This document shows, piece after piece, positions 34,884 through 45,556 of a DNA stretch of 64,000 nucleotides. Position 1 is the first letter of the stretch. Each line of letters begins with the position of its first letter. The stretch is from Siphonodentalium dalli (taxonomy: Eukaryota; Mollusca; Scaphopoda; Gadilida; Siphonodentaliidae), in NCBI GenBank assembly GCA_032622095.1, contig CP136062.1:7901710-7965709 (forward strand), read 5' to 3'. A program made the position numbers and the translations under genes. The notes beneath the pieces are model-generated. The model made no database searches. It was given only the letters and a program-made list of their open reading frames with translations, and was not told the origin of the DNA.

Positions 34884-36584
34884 ATGAATGAAAATATACA
34901 CGATCGAAGAAAGAGGTTGGCCAGAGAGAGAAAGCGAAGGCAGCGGGCACAAGAAACCGAGACACATGTTGCTGCTAAACGACAAGCTGATGCACAGTAT
35001 AGGCGTATTCGGTTACAAAATGAAAGCCAAGAAAATGGCGACAGGAGACGAACTAATGCACGACAAATGGCAGCCGATAGAAACGAAACACAAGAAGAGA
35101 CAGAAAATAGAAGGAATGAGAATAGATTACAAACAGAAGAATCGCGAGCCGCCGAAACACCAGAAGAGACAGAAATTAGAAGGACGGCAAATAGTTTACA
35201 AACATCAGCAGCACGAGCCACCGAAACATCAGAAGATACACAAATTAGAAGGACGGCAGATAGATTACAAACATCAGCAGCACGAGCCACCGAAACATCA
35301 GAAGATACACAAATTAGAAGGACGGCAGATAGATTACAAACATTAGCAGCACGAGCCACCGAAACATCAGAAGATACACAAATTAGAAGGACGGCAAATA
35401 TATTACAAACAGCAGAAGCTCGAGTCGCCGAAATACCAGAAGAGACCGACAATCGAAGAATGGCAAATAGATTACAAACAGCAGAAGCTCGAGCCGCCGA
35501 AACACAAGAAGAGACCGACAATAGACGGGCAGCAGATCGCACACGAGCAGAAACAAGACGCCAAAATGAAACGATTATTGCCAGTAACATAACATTTCGT
35601 GAAAATGACTTTAACCAACACACATGTGGAGACATGAACATATTGTGTCAACATTGTCAGTCTCTTAACTTCCACGCCGAACGACCAACTGACGGTAATT
35701 TCAATAATTGCTGCCACAAAGGGAAAGTATTACTCCCCACAAGAAGAGAAGTACCAGTTCTGCTGAAGACCCTGTTTACGGACCATGAGCATGCATATCA
35801 CTACAATTTTAAACAGAATATTAGATCTTACAATTCAGCTGTATCCTTTGCTTCAATGGGTGCGCAGATTGCCGAACCAGTCGGTCGAGGTCCATATTGC
35901 TTTAAAGTTCATGGTCAGATCTATCACCGTACATCTCATATGCATCCGGATGGAGATGGACCCAGACAATTCGCGCAGCTGTATGTGGTTGATTCGGCTG
36001 AAGCTCATCGAGTCAGAATGAACAATGTCGCGAATCAAAGATGCCTGGCAGAACTCATGCATGACATTGACCAAGTCATTAGGGATCATAATGTTTTTGC
36101 AGCTGCATACCGAACATTGGGTGAGGTAGAGAAAGAAGAACAAGAGCGTGCTATCAATGAACATATGACAATTCCAACTGTTAACATGACGTTCAGACGT
36201 GACCGAACTGCGGACAGACGGCGATACAATTTACCCACCGTAGATGAAGTTGCCATGATTTTCAGAAATACTGATGGAGAACCACCATTCGAACGGGATT
36301 TCCGTGTGTACCCACGTGATGCAAATGCGCAGATCATAAATCTAAACATTCTGAGTCCCAATTTAGACCCAATGACATACCCGTTGTTCTACCCATATGG
36401 TGAAGCGGGTTGGCAACCACGCATGCCGATCAACATGGCCGGACGAGAGAACGCACGCCGCACTGCTGTTAGTATGTTGCAATACAAGACAGCACAAACA
36501 GCAGTGCGAGCAGAAGAGTTCAACCCTATATTATATGGTGGCAAGTTGTTCCAACAATGGGTTTCCAGGATATGCGAACAGTAG
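34884..36584 (+). CDS. Helitron replicase N-terminal part: 23-aa repeats and zinc finger
   Basis: The 566-residue ORF starts at the ATG at 34884, the first in a long open frame. Residues 1-77 are basic; 78-220 are about six repeats of a 23-residue helical unit (RLQTxAARATETSEDTQIRR type); 245-285 hold a Cys-His cluster (HTCGDMNILCQHCQSLNF then CCHKGK) typical of Helitron replicases upstream of the nuclease. Conserved blocks follow: SYNSAVSFASMGAQI (315-329), GPYCFKVHGQIYHR (336-349), YPLFYPYGEAGW (499-510) and PILYGGKLFQQW (548-559). In full-length proteins the HUH endonuclease comes next; here the frame ends after seven more residues. The ORF overlaps the helicase ORF by 28 bp in another frame. 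It marks the left side of an internal deletion. Confidence 0.85.
   Translation: MNENIHDRRKRLARERKRRQRAQETETHVAAKRQADAQYRRIRLQNESQENGDRRRTNARQMAADRNETQEETENRRNENRLQTEESRAAETPEETEIRRTANSLQTSAARATETSEDTQIRRTADRLQTSAARATETSEDTQIRRTADRLQTLAARATETSEDTQIRRTANILQTAEARVAEIPEETDNRRMANRLQTAEARAAETQEETDNRRAADRTRAETRRQNETIIASNITFRENDFNQHTCGDMNILCQHCQSLNFHAERPTDGNFNNCCHKGKVLLPTRREVPVLLKTLFTDHEHAYHYNFKQNIRSYNSAVSFASMGAQIAEPVGRGPYCFKVHGQIYHRTSHMHPDGDGPRQFAQLYVVDSAEAHRVRMNNVANQRCLAELMHDIDQVIRDHNVFAAAYRTLGEVEKEEQERAINEHMTIPTVNMTFRRDRTADRRRYNLPTVDEVAMIFRNTDGEPPFERDFRVYPRDANAQIINLNILSPNLDPMTYPLFYPYGEAGWQPRMPINMAGRENARRTAVSMLQYKTAQTAVRAEEFNPILYGGKLFQQWVSRICEQ
35115..35543 (+). repeat. 69-bp coding tandem repeat
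   Basis: About six 69-bp units encode the 23-residue helical repeats. Units 3 to 5 are nearly identical in DNA and the outer ones have diverged, which suggests recent copy change by slippage or unequal exchange. The length is a multiple of three, so the frame is kept. Confidence 0.85.
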
Positions 36585-38380
36585 ATGGTGTTGTGTATGA
36601 GACATTTCGTGAAGCAGCCGACCAGAGGAATTTGCTGAGCGATGATCGTGAATGGGAAAGGTGTTTGGGTGAAGCTGCGGCCATCCAAATGCCATGCCAA
36701 CTGAGGCAAACATTTGCATTTATCTGCGTATTTAACCAACCGAGAGAACCAGCTGCTCTATATCTGAAATTCCAAGACGAGTTTATCCAGGATTTGGCCA
36801 GAAGCAATACACACGAGGTTGCTGTTAGCAAAGCATTGATAGACATCGAGAAAACGCTGAGAGCTCATGGAACTCGGTGCTCAGATATAGGGTTACCGGA
36901 TCCGGGTCCTGTTATTAACTATGAACATCAATTTGACCAAACGGATGAGGCCACTAACGCTGAAGAGCTTATACAGAGCTTGAATCCTATGCAGCGTGAA
37001 GCTTTTGATCGAGTGATAAATTCCCTTTCAGATGACACTGCGCCTCACAGGTTTTTCTTCATCGATGGTCCAGGCGGTACCGGCAAAACGTACTTATACA
37101 ATGCATTAATGGCCTTTCTCCGGGGTAGAGGTCAGGTCGTGTTACCATTCGCCACTACTGGAATTGCAGCTGATTTGATGAAAGGTGGTCGAACTGCTCA
37201 TAGTGGATTTCGTTTACCTGTTCCGATACTTGACACCTCGACATCAGGAATGAAAATTCCCTCAACTGAATCGCGACGTTTACACTCATCTGCGCTGATT
37301 ATCGTCGACGAGGCGTCAATGCTGTCCACAAATGCACTTCGGATCATTGAAATGCTTCTGCGGGACATAATGGCAAATGAGCACCCGTTTGGACGCAAGG
37401 TGTTACTCTTAGGAGGTGATTTCCGCCAGACTGCCAATGTTATACCAAGAGGATCAACAACTGCCATAATAGAATCGTGTATAAAGAGTTCCCATCTGTG
37501 GAGGTATGTGCAGGTTATTCACCTCAATGTTAATATGAGGGCAATAGGACAAGAGCAGTATACCGATTGGATTCTTGGCATCGGCGATGGGGTATTAAGC
37601 AATGATGTGGGCCTCCAGGAGGATATTGTGCAGATTCCCCAATCAATGGGTGTTGATTCAGATGTTGTTACGGAAATTTATGGCCAAACGCTGACATGTG
37701 ATAACGAGGATGACATTATGGAAATAGCATCGAGAATAATCCTAACGCCGAAGAATAAGGATGCACTTGAAATTAACAATGATGTTCTTGCGCTCATACC
37801 TGGCGACATTAAAGAGTATTTGAGTGCAGACTCAATTGTATCAGACGATGATCAAACAGGAGTACATTTCCCCGTCGAGTTCTTAAACCACCAGACTCCG
37901 TCAGGCATGCCACCACATATACTACATTTAAAGCGCGGCGCCATCATCATGCTTATCCGAAATCTAAACCCTCCAAAGGGTTTGCTGAATGGGACCCGCT
38001 TGATTGTGAAGGAGCTACATGAACACTTCATCCATGCAGAAATCCTCAGTGGCAGCAATAAAGGGGAAAATGTTTTTATACCCAGAATAGACATAGCACC
38101 CAGTGACACAAATCTTCCGTTTGTCATGAAGAGGCGACAGTTTCCCGTGATTCCCGCCTTTGTGATAACCATAAACAAATCACAAGGTCAGTCGTTTACC
38201 AGGGTTGGATTATATCTACCGAAACCAGTTTTTGCCCACGGACAGTTATATGTCGCTCTCAGCAGGACGCGGGATGCAGGGCATATGAAAATCCAGATGT
38301 CTCCCCAGCCGAACCAGGGTCAGATGTTAAACGATGAAAGACTGTTCACTAGGAACGTCGTAATCAAAGAACTCTTGTAA
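36557..38380 (+). CDS. Helitron Pif1-type SF1B DNA helicase domain (607 aa)
   Basis: Intact ORF for an ATP-dependent 5'-3' DNA helicase of the Pif1 group, the C-terminal half of a Helitron replicase. Residues 1-100 match the segment just upstream of the helicase (DMRTVDGVVYETFREAA, then IQMPCQLRQTFAFI). Helicase motifs in order: LNPMQREAF (142-150), Walker A GPGGTGKT (171-178), motif Ia FATTGIAADLMKGGRTAHSG (198-217), Walker B VDEASM (250-255), motif III GGDFRQTANVIPRG (286-299), NVNMRA (324-329), motif V INKSQGQSF (539-547) and motif VI YVALSRTR (565-572). All key residues look present. The listed start is only the first ATG; in a full-length gene this would be internal. The HUH nuclease that should precede it is absent, so it is a remnant or a helicase-only derivative. 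Confidence 0.9.
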   Translation: MGFQDMRTVDGVVYETFREAADQRNLLSDDREWERCLGEAAAIQMPCQLRQTFAFICVFNQPREPAALYLKFQDEFIQDLARSNTHEVAVSKALIDIEKTLRAHGTRCSDIGLPDPGPVINYEHQFDQTDEATNAEELIQSLNPMQREAFDRVINSLSDDTAPHRFFFIDGPGGTGKTYLYNALMAFLRGRGQVVLPFATTGIAADLMKGGRTAHSGFRLPVPILDTSTSGMKIPSTESRRLHSSALIIVDEASMLSTNALRIIEMLLRDIMANEHPFGRKVLLLGGDFRQTANVIPRGSTTAIIESCIKSSHLWRYVQVIHLNVNMRAIGQEQYTDWILGIGDGVLSNDVGLQEDIVQIPQSMGVDSDVVTEIYGQTLTCDNEDDIMEIASRIILTPKNKDALEINNDVLALIPGDIKEYLSADSIVSDDDQTGVHFPVEFLNHQTPSGMPPHILHLKRGAIIMLIRNLNPPKGLLNGTRLIVKELHEHFIHAEILSGSNKGENVFIPRIDIAPSDTNLPFVMKRRQFPVIPAFVITINKSQGQSFTRVGLYLPKPVFAHGQLYVALSRTRDAGHMKIQMSPQPNQGQMLNDERLFTRNVVIKELL

Positions 38381-39156
38381 CGACCAAGGTCGTGATCCGA
38401 GAATACAGAGATCGTTCTATTAATTTGAATGGTGGAAATGTTTTGGGAATGCCAAGATCGAGAACTTCTAACTTCAAACGTCAGACAATGTCAGTTATCA
38501 ACGACCATGTGACTGGTGTGGCCGCCAGTTGCTCTCATATAGCGATATAGTTGGAACATATTTATCGGCACAAAACACGTATGTACATGTAAATGACAGC
38601 GCCCGACGTTTGAAGTTAGACGATTCCCATACATTATTTACCAAGATTCGCATACTCTATTTTGTCAAATCCTATGCCATGCACCGACAAGTGGGTCATT
38701 AAACGGAAATAAGCTCCAATTGAATACATTCTGTTTGGCCTGATCCAGTAATCGGGGCGACTCAACTACATTTATAGCGCAATTCACTATTAATCAATCG
38801 AGACTCCACTTCTCCGTGAATGGCTATGGATAGGTATTGTTTGTTGTAATTCTGTTCGGCTCTCCGTGCCATATATGACACGATTGGAAGAATACAAATA
38901 TATATGTATTAATTTTGCTCTCTAAACCTCTCTATTGTCCGACTCTAAACTGCCATTGCCCAAACGGAAAACAATTATCGTAATTTTCAGTAAGTTGTAT
39001 ACCGCGCGTCGTACACCATTGACCTAACAACAACATATTATTGAACATGCAGCTGGGAATAATACAGAGATCGCGTCAGTGAGAATCCAGTTTCCTATCA
39101 AGCGAACCATTTCAAATAGGAATGATCATTTATTCATGCGCGCGCACTTTATGACG
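38381..39156 (+). other. 3' non-coding part of the coding Helitron
   Basis: No ORF. A 16-bp perfect inverted pair (TCTAACTTCAAACGTC at 38467-38482 and its complement at 38605-38620) sits within it. It is unlike the body of H1-H4, so the small Helitrons are not simple internal deletions of this copy. Confidence 0.5.
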
Positions 39157-39198
39157 AACATGTATATACCCGTCATTTTGTGACGGGCAACCCCCTAG
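39157..39198 (+). repeat. Helitron 3' terminus: hairpin plus CTAG
   Basis: 7-bp stem CCCGTCA / TGACGGG with loop TTTTG, then CAACCCC and CTAG. Identical hairpins end H1, H3 and H4. The hairpin is thought to signal the end of rolling-circle transfer in Helitrons. Confidence 0.9.
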
Positions 39199-39200
39199 TA

Positions 39201-40962
39201 TCTATATATATAAAACCCGTTGTCTGTGTGTGTGTGTGTCTCTGTGTGTGTGTATAACTCGGTCACGCTTTTGGCGCGTTTATAACTTGTTAACCATGCA
39301 TCCAATGTGGCCCAAATTTGCACCACGGCCTATATTGTGTCATAAAAGGTGACTCACCAAATTTCACGCCGATTGGTCCAAGCAAACCTGAGATCTAACA
39401 TGGTCCCCAAATGCAGTATCTGCACTCAAGTATAGACACTATTTCTTATGACGTTTGTCCAAATGACGTCATTGACGTCGAACGCAGTACAACACTTGCT
39501 TTGCTATTGTAGGCGAAACTTCCATGCGCTCTACCAAAACGTTGTTGGAAATAGGCGCTAAATTAATGTGTGAGTTCAGGTTCATTGTGAATTTAGATAA
39601 CGAATGTTGATTTTGTCGCGGAAGTGCATGTATAGTGGGGTGTAGACAAGACTCGAACGTTCTACCGTCGTTGGGAATGGGTGGATGTAGTGGGGTGCAG
39701 AGTCAAGACTCGAACGTTCGTCGTTGGGCATGGGTGCTAATATAGTATTTTAATTTGCCAGTTGGGTTTAAACATAAGTAATAATGCTGTCTTTGATACG
39801 AAAGTTGTGCATTGAATGTAGTATCGAAGGAGTACCGGTATACACGGAAGATGGCGAGTGGACAGGCTGACCTCCCGCCAGTGGGTACCGTGAACTCAGT
39901 AAATTCGTCAAACTGAGTTAGAAAAATCTCATTCCCGGGACAGGCCTAATAATAGGGCCTACAGTGTAAACAATACTGCCGACGCTAATTAATGTTCTTT
40001 TAATCTTTCGGTTGAGTGCAAATCTGATAAAAGAATAAATGTTTAAAAGATCACAACGTGCGCGAAGCGCACGCAGTTTAAATTCATATAATATGCGCGA
40101 AGCTCACTAAGGGGCTGCAGACCCCTCCCCCGCTAAATAAAGGTTCCGAATAGAGCCTGTTTCAGTTAGTAGGCCCTAGATAAAGTAAAATATCTTGATT
40201 GTTGCGTTCCATATGTGCATGCATATACGTGGGTTGGGGAGATGATGGTGGAGGCAAAAATACAGTTTTATTGAAAAAAAGTGTTCATACAAATGGGCCG
40301 CACAGTGCAGGGCGTGTGATCATTAGGCTGCATGCTGAATACAGGTTCCAAAGGGGGTCCGTTTAAAATGTGCTGCAAGCTCCCTATGTGTGCGCGAAGC
40401 TCACGCAGTTTAAGATCATATAATGTGCGCGATGCTCAGAAAGGGGCTGTAGACCCCTCCCCGCTAAATAAAGTCTCCCGAATTGAGCCTGTTTCAGTAT
40501 AGATAAAGTACAATATTTTGATTGTTGAGTTCCATATGTGCATGCATATACATGGGTTGGAGAGATGGGGTGGGGGTAAAAAATACAATTTTATTGAAAA
40601 GTGTTCATACAAATGGATCGCACAGTGCAGGTGTATGATAATTAGGCGGCATGCGGAATACAGGTTCCAAAGTGGGTCCGTTCAAAATGTGCAACAAGAT
40701 CCCGAATGAAGGCTCCTGAATTGAGTATGTTTCAGTTGGTGCATAGTAGTATTTAAATAATATACTGATTTTGTTTCGTTCAATATGTGAATGCGCATAT
40801 GTAGACTGGGTGTGTAGAAATACAGTTTTAGTGAAATAAAGTGTTCCAACGCGCATAAAGTAACAAAAACGAGAAGCATGACCATTCCATGTGTCCATGA
40901 ACACTAGAAAATGACAAAGAACATTTACATACCCGTCATTTTGTGACGGGCAACCCCCCTAG
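39201..40962 (+). mobile_element. Non-autonomous Helitron H3 (1,762 bp)
   Basis: Starts TCTATATATATAAAACCCG at 39201, preceded by A at 39200, and ends CTAG at 40959-40962 after hairpin 40932-40950 (one extra C in the spacer). It carries (TG)n near the 5' end and two or three diverged internal units of about 300-460 bp with GTGCGCGAAGC hairpins. It lies 2 bp (TA) after the coding Helitron and joins H4 with no base between. Confidence 0.9.
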
Positions 40963-42715
40963 TCTATATATATAAAACCCGTCGTCTGTGTGTGTGTGTG
41001 TGTATCTGTGTGTGTGTGTATAACTCGGTCACGCTTTTGGCGCGTCTATAACTTTTCAACCATGCGTCCAATGTGGCCCAAATTTGTACCACGACCTATA
41101 GTTTGTCATAAAAGGTGACTAACCAAATTTCACACCGATTGGTCAAAGCAAACCTGAGATATAACATGGTCCCCAAATGCAGAATTTGCACTCAAGTAGA
41201 CACTATTTCTTATGACGTTTGTCGAAATGACGTCATTGACGTCGAACGCAAACCAACACTTGCTTTGCTATTGTAGGCGAAACTTCCATACGCTCTACCA
41301 AAGCGTTGTTGGAAATAGGCGCTAATTAAATGTGTCAGTTCAGGTTCAGTGTGAATTTAGGTAACGAATGTTCATTTTGTCGCGGAAGTGCATGTATAGT
41401 GGGGTGTAGAGTCATGACTCGAACGTTCTACCGTCGTTGGGAATGGGTGGTTGTAGTGGTGTGCAGAGTCAAGACTCGAACGTTCGTCGTTGGGAATGGG
41501 TGCTAATATGGTATTTTAATTTGCCAGTTGGGTTTGAACATGAGTAAAGAATGCTGTCTTTGATACGAAAGTTGTGCACTGAGTGTGGAATCGAAGGAGT
41601 ACCGGTATACTCGGAAGATGGCGAATGGACACAGTCTGGCCTCCCGCCAGTGGGTACCGCGAACTCAGTAAATTCGACGGAACTCAGTTAGATAAATCAC
41701 ATTCCCGAGCCGGGACTAATAATACAGTGTAAACACTACTGTCGACGCTAATTAATGCTCTTTTAATCTTTCGGTTGAGTGCAAAGATCAAAATGTGCGC
41801 GAAGCGCACAAAGTTAAAGATCATATAATGCGCGCGAAACTCACAAGGGGCTATAGGCCCCTTCCCCGCAAAATAAAGGTTCCGAATTGGGCCTGTTTCA
41901 GTTAGTATATAGATAAAGTAAAATATCTTGATTGTTGCGTTCCATATGTGCATGAATATACGTGGGTTGGGGAAATTGGGGTGGGGGTAAAAATACAGTT
42001 TTATTGAAATAAAGTGTTCATACAAATGGGCCGCGCAGTGCAGGGCGTGTGGTCATTACAGGTTCCAAAGTGGGTCCATTTAAAATGTGCTGTAAGTTCC
42101 CTATATGTGCGCGAAGCTCACGCAGTTTAAGATCATATAATGTGCGCGAAGCGCAGAAAGGGACTGTATGCCCATCCCCCGCTAAATAAGGATCCCGAAT
42201 TGAGCCTGTTTCAGTATATAGATCAAGTAAAATATCTTGATTGTTGCTTTCCATACGTGCATGCATATACATGGGTTGAGGAGATGGGGTGGGGGTAAAA
42301 ATACAGTTTTATTGAAATAAAGTTTTCATACAAATGGGCCGCACAGTGCAGTGCGTGTGATCATTAGGCGGCATGCTGAATACAGGTTCCAAATGGGGTC
42401 CGTTCAAAATGTGCCGCAAGCTCCCGAATAAAGGCTCCTGAATTGAGTATGTTTCAGTTGGTTTATAGTAATATTTAAATAATATGCTGATTTTGTTTCG
42501 TTCAATATGTGCATGCGCATATGTGGACTTGGTGTGTAGAAATACAGTTTTTAGTGAAATATTTATTTAAAGTGTTCCAATGCGCATCCAGTATAACAAA
42601 AAAGAGAAGCATGACCATTCCATGTGTCCATGAACGCGGACAGTAGAAAATAACAAAGAACATGTGTATGTATAGGCTAGGCCTACCCGTCATTTTGTGA
42701 CGGGCAACCCCCTAG
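40963..42715 (+). mobile_element. Non-autonomous Helitron H4 (1,753 bp)
   Basis: Starts TCTATATATATAAAACCCG directly after the CTAG of H3 and ends with hairpin 42686-42704 and CTAG at 42712-42715, followed by T. It is collinear with H3 and slightly diverged. Short minus-strand ORFs recur in H1, H2 and H4 but are not conserved at the reading-frame level. Confidence 0.9.
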
Positions 42716-42917
42716 TAATATAATAGACCAAGTGATGTGACTGACTTCTTCCGCTCTATTTTCAAATGCGCACCTCGAAATTTGCAACCAGTGAACGAGA
42801 TTTTAACAAACAAAACACACCAATGGTTAAACGCCGACAAGACTATTCACCGATGTATCTTTCTCAGCAGTGATACGATTAGGATTACACTTCCGAGTTT
42901 GAACCTTTAGGTGGGCA
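42716..42917. other. Spacer after the Helitron pair
   Basis: Begins with the T that flanks H4. Nothing else recognised. Confidence 0.3.
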
Positions 42918-43172
42918 CTGAATGGAATCAGGATAGGCAGGTCCGGTCTGCGCATGCGCAGTTTTTAATGTAATAATATTTTGTCAAATAAAACTGAGCG
43001 TTCCGCTTAACTAAAGTTCCGTAAACCATACGGTCAATTTGATCAGCTAGACAACGCATTGTGCGTGTTTGACCCAAACTAGAACAGTTGTGGAAGTGTT
43101 CGATCCTCTTGTCGTGCGCGTCAAAAAATGACACATGCATATACCGGACCTGCCTATCCTGATTCCATTCAG
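42918..43172. repeat. Perfect 29-bp inverted repeat with long loop
   Basis: Arms at 42918-42946 and 43144-43172 (CTGAATGGAATCAGGATAGG...) are perfect reverse complements about 200 bp apart. Total length of about 255 bp suits a small MITE, but the ends show no clear target duplication. Confidence 0.8.
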
Positions 43173-43232
43173 CCTTTTCTGAAACTTTAAGCGAGTCTGA
43201 TGAGCATGCGCTCTCAGATGCGGAAGTCGACC

Positions 43233-43583
43233 AATTAGGTTGGCGATTATCGCAATACGATAGGGGAACACTCCGACGTTCGTACTCAGATATCACCAAT
43301 TTTTGTACCTACCGTAGCTTGCCTGTTCTGGGTTTCACAGGAAAATGGCTAATTTGATTCTGTTTGTTGTTATATATATATATATATATCACCTCGTTTT
43401 AATATTATTCTTTTAAGTTTTTCATAAAAAATAAAATAAAACAAGCCGAAGATGATTTGTTTAAAACGTCTGAACCATGAAACTGGCGATGTTATCATCA
43501 TACGTTATACTTGTGATAGTTACGTTACGCACAATGTGTTCCCCTACTAGTATCGTATTGCGATAATCGCCAACCGACTAATT
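43233..43583. repeat. Imperfect inverted repeat, about 40-bp arms
   Basis: Arms at 43233-43271 and 43536-43583 share TTGGCGATTATCGCAATACG and GGGGAACAC or complements; the right arm has an 8-nt insert (ACTAGTA-like) and small differences. It encloses a (TA)n run at 43372-43389. Confidence 0.75.
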
Positions 43584-43919
43584 ACCATGATCAGATTCAC
43601 CGGGATTGTTGATGTTATCATCATGTGGACTAAATGTACAATATAAACAAATGTTTTTATTTCTGTTTCTGTTGCCACACTTGGAATTAAACGTGTGCAT
43701 ACCAATATACCATTATACTTGTGTTTGTCTTTATTCAGTAATAATTTCATCGATGTTAATTTGAATTGTGCTCCCTCAAAAAAGGCGCGCGCAAATCCCA
43801 AAAGCTCCGAGCGATATATCGGGCACCTACGTTTTCCAAATTCGAAGGACTGCAGAAGTTCCGAAAACCAACCAACGTCAAATGAAGGACAATAAAAAAC
43901 AACTAACGAAAAAACACAC
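43584..43919. other. Unannotated stretch
   Basis: Nothing recognised beyond chance ORFs. Confidence 0.3.
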
Positions 43920-44635
43920 TGGCTGACGAATGGTGGCAAATGCCCGATAAATGACGATGACAAATGACAAAAAACAACAAAGCAAAATACTGACCGACAA
44001 CGAAAAATGACTGATGACGAAAAACAAACGGCCAATGACTATTAAACACGATATCGAACGATCGATGACCAAAAATTACTGATGACGAAAAAACAAACGG
44101 CCAACGATAAACACAATGTCGAATGATCGACGACGAAAAATGTCTGGACGACAAACACATCGACCCAGGCCTGCAGGTTTCAAAATTATGTGTAACCTAT
44201 GGTACATGTATTTTTCGTTCGCCTGGTTTGTGCTTTAATAGGCAATCCTAGTCGAAAATCTACGGGATATAATGTACCCTGCTGGACAAAACTAGTTTCC
44301 ACTTAACCACAGTGCAGTTAGTAATAGTATTGCCACCGTGGCCAAAATGCAACTACATTGTACGCCGCGGCTCCACTGGATAACTACAGTTGGGTCGCAG
44401 TGTACTTGCAACGAAAAACACGACTGATGACAAATAAACAAAGGATGAAAACGAATGACCAACAATAAACACGACGACAAACTACCAAGGACGAAAAACG
44501 ATAGTCGATAGACGACAACCAAACAGGAATGACGACAAACGTACACACTGACTGTGGGCAGTGTGGCACTGACGACAGTAACGAATGACGACAAATTGTC
44601 AAATGATGAAAAACGATTAAATGAATAACATTAAA
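43920..44635. repeat. Cryptic low-complexity region rich in GACGAMAAAC words
   Basis: Irregular words such as GATGACGAAAAACAAACGGCC, AATGACGACAAA and ATCGATGACC recur, including two adjacent units at about 44010-44140. The strong strand bias (A, C and G against T) opens long minus-strand ORFs rich in Phe, Val and Ser, which are artefacts. A MITE fragment interrupts it at 44277. Confidence 0.65.
44277..44405 (-). mobile_element. TA-target MITE family M2, truncated copy
   Basis: Starts with TA then CCCTGCTGGACAAAACTAGT and matches the right end of full copies at 51357 and 52784 in reverse complement for about 130 bp, then stops. The opposite terminus is missing. Confidence 0.75.
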
Positions 44636-45556
44636 TCAAAATTTAATTTTTTAAGCAAACAGACCTACCTTTAAAAAACTTGGATTTGAATAAAAATGCC
44701 TCGATCCACGACCATGTACTAGTATGTGTTCACAACAGCACCGCCAAAATCTTCATCAGATATCACTTCCTTGAATTGTAATCAGTTATGGACGCCGCAA
44801 CACAGAATTCTTTCTTTGAAATTGAATCGTTTGATTTTTTTAAATTTCCATGATGATGAACTTCAACTGTTGAAAGTTGAACGTTTTGGTTCACTGGTTG
44901 ATTGAATGATTCTTGAATCTTTATCAGTGTTGTCTCTAACAGTTCACAACAGCATAACTCAGTAATTGTCGACAGTGTTGAAGTGGAGAAAACTTAATTC
45001 ACGAAATCAAGCGAGCAATACTGTCGATTTGTCAAAAACTGTTTGCTATGGCGGGGAAGTTCAAGGTGAAGGCTATGGGATATATGGTAGTAATTTCTGG
45101 ACCACTTAAATTGCCGTAAGCCGGATTGCAGGGCGGTCGCTAGACGGGGAATAATTAGTTATTTACTTATTATGCTTGTAATATCACAATGAATTTTATC
45201 AGATGAAAAAACTGTATTTAATTCTCGGTAAGAACTGAGTACTCTGACCTAGAACCTGGGAATTAATTTTATCAGTTGTTGTCCGAGTATTCCACCGCTA
45301 TATCTGAGCACCCTGTACTGTAGTTTCTGCTGGATTCTGCGCAGTGACGAGCGGAAGTCACGTGTTAATTCCGAAAAAATGCATACACTCTTTCCTGAAA
45401 ATCGTTCCATCGTATAGAAATATATATAGAAAAATTATATGACGTCATCATTCACACACGCCTTAGGTATAAACACCCACCGGGGTGGTTGCTACTAATA
45501 TTTCAGGTTGCCACAAAATGTTGATGTATGTACCGGTAGTTACTAGTTTATTGTCA
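44636..45556. other. Unannotated AT-rich stretch
   Basis: No gene or element recognised. TACATGTA and CTAGTA palindromic words are present. Confidence 0.35.

Larger units (their letters stand above)
34561..39198 (+). mobile_element. Internally deleted coding Helitron, 5' end not located
   Basis: It contains the two replicase ORFs and ends at 39198 with the same 3' terminus as H1, H3 and H4: AACATGTATATACCCGTC, hairpin 39169-39187, seven bases and CTAG at 39195-39198, followed by host T. The shared terminal block is about 40 bp, the usual basis for placing Helitrons in one family, so this is a likely relative of the former autonomous source. The left boundary given is a placeholder, because no TCTATATATATAAAA-type start is visible upstream. 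Confidence 0.75.

Noticed and set aside
36557-38380. Host PIF1 helicase gene
   Set aside because: The N-terminal 100 residues and the upstream zinc-finger ORF are Helitron-specific, there are no introns, and a Helitron 3' end follows.
42928-43299. Minus-strand ORF of 123 codons
   Set aside because: It spans a perfect inverted repeat and has no recognised domain; no upstream or splice context supports it.
43547-44602. Several minus-strand ORFs rich in Ser, Phe, Val and Cys that suggest membrane segments
   Set aside because: They come from the strand-biased GACGAMAAAC low-complexity region.
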